This document shows, piece by piece, positions 9,276-18,414 of a DNA stretch of 64,000 nt. The notes under the pieces were generated by a model. The model was not told the origin of the DNA, did no database searches, and saw nothing but the letters and a program-made list of their open reading frames with translations. Made by a program: the position numbers and the translations under genes. The stretch is from Acidimicrobiia bacterium (lineage in GTDB: Bacteria > Actinomycetota > Acidimicrobiia > IMCC26256 > PALSA-610): the NCBI GenBank assembly GCA_036271555.1, contig DATBAK010000049.1, positions 20,287-84,286 on the forward strand, given 5' to 3'. Each line of letters begins with the position of its first letter. Position 1 is the stretch's first letter.

Positions 9276-10226
9276 CTAGAGCTCGGGCGGGAGCAGTGCC
9301 AGCGCGTTGGCGCAGGCCTCGCCGCGCAGGCAGGCGACGAGGTTGTCGACCGCGCAGTCGAGCATGGCGAGGCGCGTCTCGACGGTCGCCGAGCCGATGT
9401 GCGGGAGGACGACGACGTTCGGGAGATGCAGGATCGGGTCGTCGGCATCGGGTGGCTCGGTCTCGAGCACGTCGAGCCCGGCGCCGGCGATGTCGCCGTT
9501 CGACAGCGCGCGCCGCAGCGCGTCCTGATCGACGACGCCACCGCGCGCGGTGTTGATCAGGATCGCCGTGGGCTTCATGCGCGCGAGCGCGTCGGCATCG
9601 ATCAGATGATGCGTCGAGGGGTTGAGGTCGACGTGCAGCGACACGATGTCGGCCGCCGCGAGCCCTTCGGCAAGCGTCGCCACCCGATCGACGCCGGCCA
9701 TCGGCGCGATTTCGGTGCGGACGTCGTACGTGCACACGGTCATCTTGGCGGCGAGCGCCCGCGCCGCGACCTCGCGTGCGATGCGACCGAACCCGATGAG
9801 CAACAGCCGCTGGCCGCGCACGTCGTGGCCGAGGATCTCGTTGCGCCACACGCCGCGGCTGAGGTCGTCGATGGTCTCGCGCAGCCGGCGCAGTGTCATC
9901 GTGATGAGCGCGAGCGTGAGGTCGGCGACCGCGTCGCTCAGCACCGGCGTCGTCGTCACGGTGATCGACCGCTGCGCGGCGGTGCGCACGTCGATGTGGT
10001 CGAAGCCGACGCTCACCGTGCTGATCGCGCGCAGCCGGGGCGCAAACCCGAGCACGCGCGCGTCGACGGGGAAATGGGAGTTGACGAGCAGCGCCTCGGT
10101 CTCGCGGAGCGCAGCTTCGAGCTCCGCGTCGCCGGCGCGCAGGAGATCGACGACCTCGAGCTCCCAACCCGCGAGCAGCTCCGTGTGGGGCGCGCCGAGC
10201 GCGACCGCCGACACGACGGCCGACAT
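9276..10226 (-). CDS. D-isomer-specific 2-hydroxyacid dehydrogenase
   Basis: The 316-residue protein has the two-domain fold of the D-2-hydroxyacid dehydrogenases. The Rossmann motif is GFGRIAREVAAR (residues about 147-158), the substrate Arg lies in INTARGGVVD, the Glu in LDVLETEPP and the His in PHIGSATVETR, so the catalytic Arg-Glu-His set is present. It likely reduces or oxidises a 2-ketoacid with NAD(P)H, such as glyoxylate, hydroxypyruvate or a product of the upstream aldolase. Its ATG shares one nucleotide with the stop of the HpcH/HpaI aldolase gene, so they are co-translated. Confidence 0.92.
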   Translation of the reverse strand: MSAVVSAVALGAPHTELLAGWELEVVDLLRAGDAELEAALRETEALLVNSHFPVDARVLGFAPRLRAISTVSVGFDHIDVRTAAQRSITVTTTPVLSDAVADLTLALITMTLRRLRETIDDLSRGVWRNEILGHDVRGQRLLLIGFGRIAREVAARALAAKMTVCTYDVRTEIAPMAGVDRVATLAEGLAAADIVSLHVDLNPSTHHLIDADALARMKPTAILINTARGGVVDQDALRRALSNGDIAGAGLDVLETEPPDADDPILHLPNVVVLPHIGSATVETRLAMLDCAVDNLVACLRGEACANALALLPPEL

Positions 10227-11008
10227 CAGAGGTACGCCGAGCGCGCGGTTCCCGAGCCGGAGACGGCCTGCAGCGCTTCGCCCGCAGCCATGCCGAGCAG
10301 GCGGGCGTCCGACGCGACCTCGACGAGCCGGAAGCCCTGCTCGACCCGCTTGGGCGCCGTGCCCTGGTGCCCCGCGATCCCGGGCACCACGCCGTGCGCG
10401 AGGCACGACTCGACGATGCGGGTGATCGCGTCGCTGAAGATCGCCGCGTCGTGATCGGGTGCGGGCGCCAGGCCGAGCGTGATGCTGAGGTCGGCGGGCC
10501 CGACGTACACGGCGTCGATGCCGGGCACCGAGAGGATCGCGTCGACGTCGGCGACCGCTTCGCGCGTCTCGATCATCACGATGCAGAGAACATCGGCGTT
10601 GGCGTGCTCGAAGTAGTCGAAGCCGACCGAGAGGTTGGCGCGCAGCGGTCCGTAGCTGCGGGCGCCGATCGGCGCATAGCGGCACGCGCGCACGGCGCGC
10701 TCCGCATCGGCAACCGAGTTCACCATCGGGACGATGACACCGCGCGCGCCGGCGTCGAGGGACTTGCCGATGATGCCGGGCTCGTTCCACGGCACGCGCA
10801 CGAGCGGCGTCACGTCGGTCTCCGACATCGCCTGCAGCATGACGACCATCTGCGCGTAGTCGATGACGCCGTGCTGCATGTCGACACACGCCCAGTCGAA
10901 GCCGGCGTGCGCCACGATCTCCGCGGAGAAGCCGCTGGGAATCGTGAGCCAGGCGCCGAGCGCCGCGCGATCGGCATCCCACGCCGCGCGCACACCGTTC
11001 GCTCGCAT
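10226..11008 (-). CDS. HpcH/HpaI family aldolase
   Basis: The 260-residue protein matches class II HpaI-like aldolases: GAWLTIPSGFSAEIVAHAGFDWACVDMQHG near the start splits into the family's conserved strand and the catalytic His, followed by IIGKSLDAGARGVIVPMV with the conserved Arg, IVMIETREAV with a metal-ligand Glu and YVGPADLSITLG with the Asp ligand. These enzymes cleave 2-keto-3-deoxy or 4-hydroxy-2-oxo acids to pyruvate and an aldehyde. It is the first gene of a pair with the hydroxyacid dehydrogenase. The ATG is 7 nt after TAGGGT without an SD, pointing to a leaderless transcript. Confidence 0.9.
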   Translation of the reverse strand: MRANGVRAAWDADRAALGAWLTIPSGFSAEIVAHAGFDWACVDMQHGVIDYAQMVVMLQAMSETDVTPLVRVPWNEPGIIGKSLDAGARGVIVPMVNSVADAERAVRACRYAPIGARSYGPLRANLSVGFDYFEHANADVLCIVMIETREAVADVDAILSVPGIDAVYVGPADLSITLGLAPAPDHDAAIFSDAITRIVESCLAHGVVPGIAGHQGTAPKRVEQGFRLVEVASDARLLGMAAGEALQAVSGSGTARSAYL

Positions 11009-11015
11009 CGGCGAC

Positions 11016-11021
11016 ACCCTA
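11016..11021 (-). promoter_or_regulatory. Putative -10 box, leaderless aldolase transcript
   Basis: TAGGGT on the minus strand, 7 nt upstream of the ATG at 11008. Confidence 0.45.
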
Positions 11022-11151
11022 CGCGCGCACGGCGAATGGGATCCCGGGTGGCGAGCAACCCCCGGGACCCCACTCGCGACGGTTCGCATCACATTTCGAG
11101 AGGGTGAACGTTGGCGGGGGCTCGGAGGATACGGTCGGGTCGCGCTTGCAA

Positions 11152-11166
11152 TGGGAATGATTCTCA
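11152..11166. promoter_or_regulatory. Zur box of the zinc importer operon
   Basis: TGGGAATGATTCTCA is a near-palindrome that agrees with the actinobacterial Zur consensus TGA-N-AATGATT-N-TCA at all but one defined position. It ends 3 bp before the -10 hexamer TAGGTT, so a bound Zur-zinc dimer would exclude RNA polymerase. The downstream genes encode a zinc-type ABC importer, which fits. Confidence 0.75.
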
Positions 11167-11169
11167 CTC

Positions 11170-11175
11170 TAGGTT
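11170..11175 (+). promoter_or_regulatory. Putative -10 box of the zinc importer operon
   Basis: TAGGTT, 7 nt before the ATG at 11183, no SD between; a leaderless start is implied. Confidence 0.5.
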
Positions 11176-11182
11176 CGGGGGC

Positions 11183-12097
11183 ATGCGGACGGCCGCCGCC
11201 CTCCTTGCCGTGGCGTTGCTCACGGGCTGCGCGACCAGCCCTTCCGCGCTCGAACGGAGCGGCGGTCGGATCCAGGTCGTCGCGGCCGAGAACTTCTGGG
11301 GCAGCCTCGCCCGGCAGGTCGCGGGCGACCGGGCCGACGTCAGCACGATCATCGAGGACCCCGCCACCGACCCGCACGACTACGAGGCGACGCCCTCGGA
11401 CGCGCGTGCGATCGCGACCGCGCAGTACGTGATCCTCAACGGCGTCGGTTACGACTCGTGGGCGCGCAAGCTGCTCGACGCGGATCCCGAATCGGGTCGG
11501 GTCGTGCTCGACGTCGGCCGGGCGGTCGACGTGAACGTCGGCGGCAACCCGCACCAGTGGTACTCGCCGAGCGTCGTCGACCGCGTCATCGAGCGCATCG
11601 CGGCGGACCTCGCGCGCCTCGATCCGCGTGACGCCGACTATTTCGCACGCCGGCGCGCGGACCTGGAGACGACGGGTCTCGCCGAGTACCACTCGCTGAT
11701 CGCGCAGATCCGGCGCGCCGACGCCGACGTGCCGGTCGGCGCGTCCGAGAGCATCGTCGTGCCGCTCTTCCACGCGCTCGGCGTGCGGCTCGAGACGCCG
11801 AGCGCGTTCCTCGATGCCGTCGCCGAGGGCAACGAGCCGACCGCGCGCGACACCGCGGTCGTCACCCGTCAGATCGACGAGCACGCGATCGAAGTCTTCG
11901 TGTTCAACCGGCAGAACGCGACGCCCGACGTGCAGCGACTCGTCGACGCGGCGGAGCACAACGGCATCCCGATCGTCACCGTCACGGAGACGCTGACGCC
12001 GAAGGGTGCGACGTTCCAGACCTGGCAGGTTGCGCAGCTGCGCGCGTTGCGGGACGCGCTCGCACGCGTGCACGCGCGTGAAGGGAGCGGATCATGA
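11183..12097 (+). CDS. Metal ABC transporter substrate-binding lipoprotein (ZnuA-like)
   Basis: The 304-residue product begins with a lipoprotein signal peptide and lipobox LLTGC (Cys16), so it is anchored outside the membrane. It belongs to the cluster A-I metal-binding proteins: the ligand regions are DPATDPHDYEATPSD (first His), NPHQWYSP (second His), a Glu/acid region after VGASES and the C-terminal domain with TETLTPKG. The ZnuA His-rich loop is absent. It would capture zinc or manganese for the ATPase and permeases that follow. The ATG at 11183 is preferred over an upstream in-frame start because of the -10 spacing and the signal peptide. It overlaps the ATPase gene by ATGA. Confidence 0.92.
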   Translation: MRTAAALLAVALLTGCATSPSALERSGGRIQVVAAENFWGSLARQVAGDRADVSTIIEDPATDPHDYEATPSDARAIATAQYVILNGVGYDSWARKLLDADPESGRVVLDVGRAVDVNVGGNPHQWYSPSVVDRVIERIAADLARLDPRDADYFARRRADLETTGLAEYHSLIAQIRRADADVPVGASESIVVPLFHALGVRLETPSAFLDAVAEGNEPTARDTAVVTRQIDEHAIEVFVFNRQNATPDVQRLVDAAEHNGIPIVTVTETLTPKGATFQTWQVAQLRALRDALARVHAREGSGS

Positions 12098-12921
12098 GCG
12101 ATGTCGCGGTGCAGCTGCGGGACGCGGCCGTCGCGGTCGGCGGGCGAACGGTGTGGCACGGCGTCGACCTCGACGTCGAGGCCGGGCAGTTCGCCGCGAT
12201 CCTCGGGCCGAACGGCGCCGGCAAGTCGACGCTCCTCAAGGCCCTGCTCGGGCTGGTTCCGACGCGCGCGGGCACGGTGCGCGTGCTCGGCCACGAGCCG
12301 GGCGCGCGCGCCGCCGACGTCGGCTACCTGCCGCAGCGCCGCAGCTTCGATCCGGCGCTCCGCATTCGCGGTGTCGACATCGTGCGCCTCGGGCTCGACG
12401 GCGATCGGTGGGGCGTGCCGTTGCCGTGGCGCACGACTGCTCGACACGAGCGTGAACAGCGGATCGACGAGCTCGTCGACCTCGTCGGCGCGTCGGCGTA
12501 CGCGCGCCGGCCGATCGGCGAGTGCTCGGGCGGCGAGCAGCAGCGGCTGCTCATCGCCCAGGCGCTCGCGCGCCGGCCCAAGCTGTTGCTGCTCGACGAA
12601 CCGCTCGACAGTCTCGACCTGCCGAGTCAGGCCGGTGTCGCCGCGCTCATCGAGCAGATCTGCGAGCAGGGCGTGACCGTGCTGATCGTCGCGCACGACG
12701 TGAACCCGATCATCGGCTTCCTCGATCTCGTCGTGTACCTCGCGGGAGGCAGCGCGGCGTGCGGCGAGCCGCGCGACGTCATCACCAGCGCGCGCTTGAG
12801 CGAGTTGTACGGCACACCGATCGAGGTGCTGCAGACGTCGGATGGCCAGCTCGTCGTCGTCGGGCACTCGGACGCCACGACGTATCACCCCGAGATGCAC
12901 CACCACAGCCATGCCCATTGA
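12094..12921 (+). CDS. Metal ABC transporter ATP-binding protein (ZnuC-like)
   Basis: The 275-residue ATPase has Walker A GPNGAGKST, Q-loop LPQRR, signature ECSGGEQQRLLIAQAL, Walker B LLLLDEPLDSLD and the switch His in VLIVAHD. This is the complete set for an ABC importer ATPase. The C-terminus is His-rich (HPEMHHHSHAH), which could bind or sense metal on the cytoplasmic side; this is unusual for ZnuC. It overlaps the upstream binding protein by 4 nt and the downstream permease by 11 nt. Confidence 0.93.
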   Translation: MSDVAVQLRDAAVAVGGRTVWHGVDLDVEAGQFAAILGPNGAGKSTLLKALLGLVPTRAGTVRVLGHEPGARAADVGYLPQRRSFDPALRIRGVDIVRLGLDGDRWGVPLPWRTTARHEREQRIDELVDLVGASAYARRPIGECSGGEQQRLLIAQALARRPKLLLLDEPLDSLDLPSQAGVAALIEQICEQGVTVLIVAHDVNPIIGFLDLVVYLAGGSAACGEPRDVITSARLSELYGTPIEVLQTSDGQLVVVGHSDATTYHPEMHHHSHAH

Positions 12922-13780
12922 GGCCGCGGTGCGCATCACGCCGAACGTCGTCGACGACGTTCGCAACGCGCTCGCATTCCACTTCATGCTCAACGCCTTG
13001 CGCGCCGGCACGGTCGTCGCGATCGTCGCCGCGGTCGTCGGATGGTTCATGGTGCTGCGACGCGACACGTTCGCGGGCCACACGCTCGCAGTCGTCGGGT
13101 TCCCGGGCGCGGCCGGCGCGATCTGGATCGGGATGTCGGCCATCGCGGGCTACTTCGCGTTCTGCATCGCGGCGGCACTCGTGATCGGTGGCGTCCAGCC
13201 CGCAACGCGGCGCGGCTTCGACTCCGAGTCCGCGGCCATCGGCACGCTCCAGGCGTTCGCGCTCGCGTGCGGGTTCCTGTTCGCGAGCCTCTACGGCGGA
13301 CTCGTGAACGGGTTCAGCGCGCTGCTGTTCGGGAGCTTTCTCGGGGTCACCGACGCGCAGGTGATCACGCTGCTCGTCGTGGCCGTGCTCCTGCTCGCGG
13401 TGTTCGCATGCATCGCGCGGCCGCTGCTGTTCGCATCGATCGACCCCGACGTCGCGAGCGCGCGCGGGGTTCCGGTGCGGCTGCTGTCGTTCGTCTTCCT
13501 CATCTCGCTCGGCGTCGCGGTCGCGGCCGCGAGTCAGATCACCGGCTCACTGCTCGTGTTCGCGCTGCTCGTCGTGCCGGCCGCGACCGCGCAGACGATC
13601 ACCGCGCGACCCGTCGCGGGCCTCTGCCTCGCAGTTGTCGTCGCACTGCTCGTCACCTGGCTCGGTCTCGGGATCGGCTTCTACTCGAGCTATCCGCTCG
13701 GCTTCTGGATCACGACGATCGCGTTCGCCGCGTACGCGCTCGCGCACGCCGGTCGCGCGATCGTGCGGGCGGTGCGATGA
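12911..13780 (+). CDS. Metal ABC transporter permease 1 (ZnuB/TroC-like)
   Basis: The 289-residue protein has about eight hydrophobic segments typical of ABC-3 family permeases, with RRDTFAGHTLAVVGFPGAAGA near the N-terminus and GSLLVFALLVVPAATAQ in the C-terminal half, which is the coupling region of the family. The ATG lies inside the last codons of the ATPase gene (11-nt overlap). The N-terminus is longer than usual and starts with a soluble stretch of about 20 residues. It is followed by a second, homologous permease, so the importer pore is probably a heterodimer as in the TroCD/MntCD systems. Confidence 0.9.
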   Translation: MPIEAAVRITPNVVDDVRNALAFHFMLNALRAGTVVAIVAAVVGWFMVLRRDTFAGHTLAVVGFPGAAGAIWIGMSAIAGYFAFCIAAALVIGGVQPATRRGFDSESAAIGTLQAFALACGFLFASLYGGLVNGFSALLFGSFLGVTDAQVITLLVVAVLLLAVFACIARPLLFASIDPDVASARGVPVRLLSFVFLISLGVAVAAASQITGSLLVFALLVVPAATAQTITARPVAGLCLAVVVALLVTWLGLGIGFYSSYPLGFWITTIAFAAYALAHAGRAIVRAVR

Positions 13781-14631
13781 ACGCGTTGCTCGCGACCGCG
13801 CCGGGCACGGGGCTCACGGAGATCCTCTCGCACCCGTTCATGCGCCACGCCTTCGTCGCGGGGACGGCGATCGCGCTCGCCTCCGGTGTCGTCGGGTACT
13901 TCGTCGTGTTGCGGAGCCAGGTCTTCAGCGGCGACGCGTTGAGCCACGCCGCGTTCACGGGCGCGCTCGGCGCGCTCGCGCTCGGTGTCGACCTGCGACT
14001 CGGGTTGTTCGTCGTGACGATCGCGGTCGCGCTCGGCATGGGCGTGCTCGGGCCGCGCGGTCGCGCCGACGACGTCGTGATCGGCACGGTGTTCACGTGG
14101 GTCCTCGGCCTCGGCGTGCTGTTCCAGACCCTGTTCACGTCGGGGTCGCGCAGTGCGGGGAACGGCGCCGCGAGCGTCAACGTGCTGTTCGGCTCGATCC
14201 TCGGGCTCAGCGCGAGCGAGGCGCGGCTCGCCGCGATCGTCGGACTCGGCGCCTGCGCGGTGATCCTGCTCGTCGCGCGACCGCTCCTCTTCGCCAGCAT
14301 CGACGAGGCGGTCGCCGCGGCGCGGGGCGTGCCGGTGCGCGCGCTCGGTATCGGCTTCCTCGTGCTCGTCGGCGTCGCGGCGGCGGAGGCGAGTCAAGCG
14401 GTCGGCGCGCTGCTGCTCGTGGGACTGGTCGCGGCACCCGCGGGCGCGGCGCAGCGCCTCACGAACCGGCCGTGGCGCGGCCTCGCGCTCGCCGCCGCGC
14501 TCGCCGTCACGGCCGTCTGGATCGGCCTCGTGGTCACGTACCTCGACGGATCGGTGCCGCCGAGCTTCGCGATCATGGCGGTCGCGACGCTCGAGTACGT
14601 CGGCGCGTGGGGCTGGTCGGCGATCCCGTAG
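13777..14631 (+). CDS. Metal ABC transporter permease 2 (ZnuB/TroD-like)
   Basis: The 284-residue membrane protein is homologous to its neighbour: LRSQVFSGDALSHAAFTGALGA near residue 50 holds the conserved family motif, and VGALLLVGLVAAPAGAAQRL is the C-terminal coupling motif. It has about eight membrane helices. The ATG overlaps the upstream stop as ATGA. Its stop codon TAG overlaps a TAGGTT hexamer that appears to be the promoter of the next gene. The pair of unlike permeases differs from E. coli, where ZnuB is a homodimer. Confidence 0.9.
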   Translation: MNALLATAPGTGLTEILSHPFMRHAFVAGTAIALASGVVGYFVVLRSQVFSGDALSHAAFTGALGALALGVDLRLGLFVVTIAVALGMGVLGPRGRADDVVIGTVFTWVLGLGVLFQTLFTSGSRSAGNGAASVNVLFGSILGLSASEARLAAIVGLGACAVILLVARPLLFASIDEAVAAARGVPVRALGIGFLVLVGVAAAEASQAVGALLLVGLVAAPAGAAQRLTNRPWRGLALAAALAVTAVWIGLVVTYLDGSVPPSFAIMAVATLEYVGAWGWSAIP

Positions 14632-14634
14632 GTT
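14629..14634 (+). promoter_or_regulatory. Putative -10 box overlapping a stop codon
   Basis: TAGGTT; its first three bases are the stop codon of permease 2, and it lies 6 nt before the GTG at 14641. The GDT1-like gene may thus be transcribed separately as a leaderless mRNA as well as by read-through. Confidence 0.45.
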
Positions 14635-14640
14635 CGGACG

Positions 14641-15222
14641 GTGCATCCGTCGATCGTGCTCGCCGTCTTCCCGGTGATCTTCCTCGGCGAGCTCCCCGAC
14701 AAGACGATGTTCGCGTCGCTCGTGCTCGGCACGCGCGGGCATCCGCGCGCGGTGTGGCTCGGCGCGGCGAGCGCGTTCCTCGTGCACGTGGTGATCGCGA
14801 CGACGATCGGTGTCGGCCTCTTCCATCTCGTGCCGCACCGCGCGCTCGAAGCCGTCGTCGCCGCGCTGTTCCTCGGCGGCGCGATCTGGGCGCTGCTCGA
14901 GAGCAGCGACGACGAGATCGACCTCATCGAGCGCGAGAGCATGACGCACCGTCAGGTGGCGACGACCGCGTTCGCGGTGATCTTCGTCGCCGAGTGGGGT
15001 GACCTGACGCAGATCCTGACCGCCAACCTCGCCGCGCACTACCACTCGGCGCTCTCGGTCGGGCTCGGCGCGACGCTCGCGCTCTGGAGCGTCGCGCTGA
15101 TCGCAGTCGTCGGCGGTCAGGGCCTCATGCGCTGGGTGAACGTCAGGATGCTGCGCCGAGGCATGGCCGCGATCCTCATGGTCCTCGCGATCATCACCGC
15201 GGTCTCCGCGATCCGGGGATAG
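14641..15222 (+). CDS. GDT1/TMEM165 (UPF0016) family cation transporter
   Basis: The 193-residue membrane protein carries the two signature ExGD-type motifs of UPF0016: FLGELPDKTMFASLVLG in the first helix and VAEWGDLTQILTANLAA in the second half. The first is E-L-P-D rather than E-x-G-D, as in a subset of the family. Members move manganese or calcium, often exporting Mn in bacteria. About six helices in two inverted halves are visible. The GTG start is supported by the adjacent -10 hexamer. Its place after the zinc-type importer and before a CDF pump suggests a divalent-metal homeostasis cluster. Confidence 0.9.
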   Translation: MHPSIVLAVFPVIFLGELPDKTMFASLVLGTRGHPRAVWLGAASAFLVHVVIATTIGVGLFHLVPHRALEAVVAALFLGGAIWALLESSDDEIDLIERESMTHRQVATTAFAVIFVAEWGDLTQILTANLAAHYHSALSVGLGATLALWSVALIAVVGGQGLMRWVNVRMLRRGMAAILMVLAIITAVSAIRG

Positions 15223-15285
15223 TGCGGCAGGCTCCGTCGAGCGGCGAGCCCAGCGAGCACGCGACGTCGGCTGCTCCCACCCGCG

Positions 15286-16197
15286 TCACGTCGGGTGAGC
15301 GTGCGAGCCCGACCAGAAGGACGGTGCGCAGGGCTCGTCGGCGCCGGGACCGCACACCTCGGCTTCCGGTTCGAGCGTCGCGTGCGCGATGCCGAAGTCG
15401 TCGGCGAGCATCTGCTTCACCGCATCGGACCGCTGCTGCGCGTCGGCGAGTGACGGCTGTCCGTCGAGCACGATGTGCGCCGACAGCGCTCGGTATTCCG
15501 ACGACAGGCTCCACACGTGCAGGTCGTGCACGGCCTCGACGCCGGGCATGGCCGCGATCGCGGTGCTCACGGCCGCCGGGTCGACGTCCGACGGCGTCGA
15601 CTCCAGCAACACGCTCGTCGTCGCGCCGAGGAGTTGTACCGCGCGCACGGCGATCACGATTGCGATGACGAGCGACACGGCCGCGTCGAGCCAGTCGTGA
15701 CCGCCGGTCGCGACGATCACCACCGCGGCGACCGCCACGCCGGCCGACGACAGCGCGTCGGCCACCATGTGCAGCCACGCGCCGCGCAGGTTGAGGTCGT
15801 GCGAGTGGTCGTCGAGCACGCGCGCGGCAATGAGATTGCAGACGGTTGCACCCGCGGCGATCGCGATCACGGGCCCCGCGTGGATGCTGTGCGGATGGAC
15901 GAGGCGGCGGATCGCTTCGAGCCCGACGATCACGGTGACGACGATCAGCGCCGCGGCGTTCGCCTGGGCGGCGAGGATCGTGCTGCGGTGGTAGCCGAAG
16001 CTGCGGCGCTCGTTGCTCGGACGCTCGACGAGGTGCACGGCGAGCAGCGCGAGCCCGAGCGCGGCGACGTCGGTGAGGTTGTGGCCGGCGTCGGCGACGA
16101 GGCCGATCGAGTGCGTGAACAGGCCGCCGATCACCTGCGCGACCACGAGCGCGAGGTTCAGACCCAACGCCACTCGGAGTCGCGCAGCCTGCTCCAT
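15286..16197 (-). CDS. Cation diffusion facilitator (CDF) metal efflux protein
   Basis: The 303-residue protein has the CDF pattern: helix II with ADAGHNLTDVAALGLAL (HxxxD metal site), helix V with HMVADALSSAGVAVAA (second HxxxD site), six membrane helices and a cytoplasmic C-terminal domain ending in a Cys-containing tail. The HxxxD/HxxxD arrangement is that of zinc- and cadmium-exporting ZitB/CzcD proteins. Transcription must begin downstream of glnK; a strong hairpin lies 8 nt before its ATG and a weak Zur-like sequence is at 16251-16265. It is the efflux counterpart of the importer at 11.2-14.6 kb. Confidence 0.92.
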   Translation of the reverse strand: MEQAARLRVALGLNLALVVAQVIGGLFTHSIGLVADAGHNLTDVAALGLALLAVHLVERPSNERRSFGYHRSTILAAQANAAALIVVTVIVGLEAIRRLVHPHSIHAGPVIAIAAGATVCNLIAARVLDDHSHDLNLRGAWLHMVADALSSAGVAVAAVVIVATGGHDWLDAAVSLVIAIVIAVRAVQLLGATTSVLLESTPSDVDPAAVSTAIAAMPGVEAVHDLHVWSLSSEYRALSAHIVLDGQPSLADAQQRSDAVKQMLADDFGIAHATLEPEAEVCGPGADEPCAPSFWSGSHAHPT

Positions 16198-16204
16198 CGC
16201 ACGC

Positions 16205-16241
16205 CCATGGTAGGGAGTCGGGGGACGCTCCCTACCGATGG
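16205..16241 (-). terminator. Strong hairpin after glnK, just before the CDF gene
   Basis: GGTAGGGAG (16209-16217) pairs exactly with CTCCCTACC (16228-16236) around a 10-nt loop; flanking CCAT/ATGG extends the stem past a 1-nt bulge. It follows glnK and probably terminates the amt-glnK transcript, but it ends only 7 nt before the CDF start codon and could also fold in the CDF leader. Confidence 0.6.
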
Positions 16242-16272
16242 ACGTGCGAATGGGAATTGCTCTCGCTCGCGG

Positions 16273-18214
<1,942 letters not shown>

Positions 18215-18221
18215 GGCCGTG

Positions 18222-18227
18222 AAGGTA
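18222..18227 (-). promoter_or_regulatory. Putative -10 box of amt-glnK
   Basis: TACCTT on the minus strand, 7 nt before the amt ATG at 18214. The 200-bp region between amt and glnD (18215-18414) holds both divergent promoters; I could not find a convincing GlnR box in it. Confidence 0.5.
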
Positions 18228-18401
18228 AGAAGCCGGGATTTCGCATCCGTGTTGGGACTGTGAACGGATCGCTGCGGCTTTCTGACCTCTTTCTGTCGCG
18301 CGCTCCTGACGCCGGATGGGATCGACTCGGACGGGCCGCGAAGCGACCCGCCCGTCCTTGCGGGTACGAGTCTTGCGAGCGCGGTTCGCGTCCCAATCTC
18401 G

Positions 18402-18407
18402 TACCGT
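18402..18407 (+). promoter_or_regulatory. Putative -10 box of glnD
   Basis: TACCGT, 7 nt before the GTG at 18415, with no SD between; supports that GTG as the start of a leaderless glnD mRNA. Confidence 0.5.
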
Positions 18408-18414
18408 TGGCGCG

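Noticed and set aside
18215..18414. GlnR/NtcA-type box in the amt-glnD intergenic region
   Set aside because: The best stretch (GTTCACAGTCCCAACAC on the minus strand) does not keep the right half-site spacing, so no nitrogen-regulator site is claimed.
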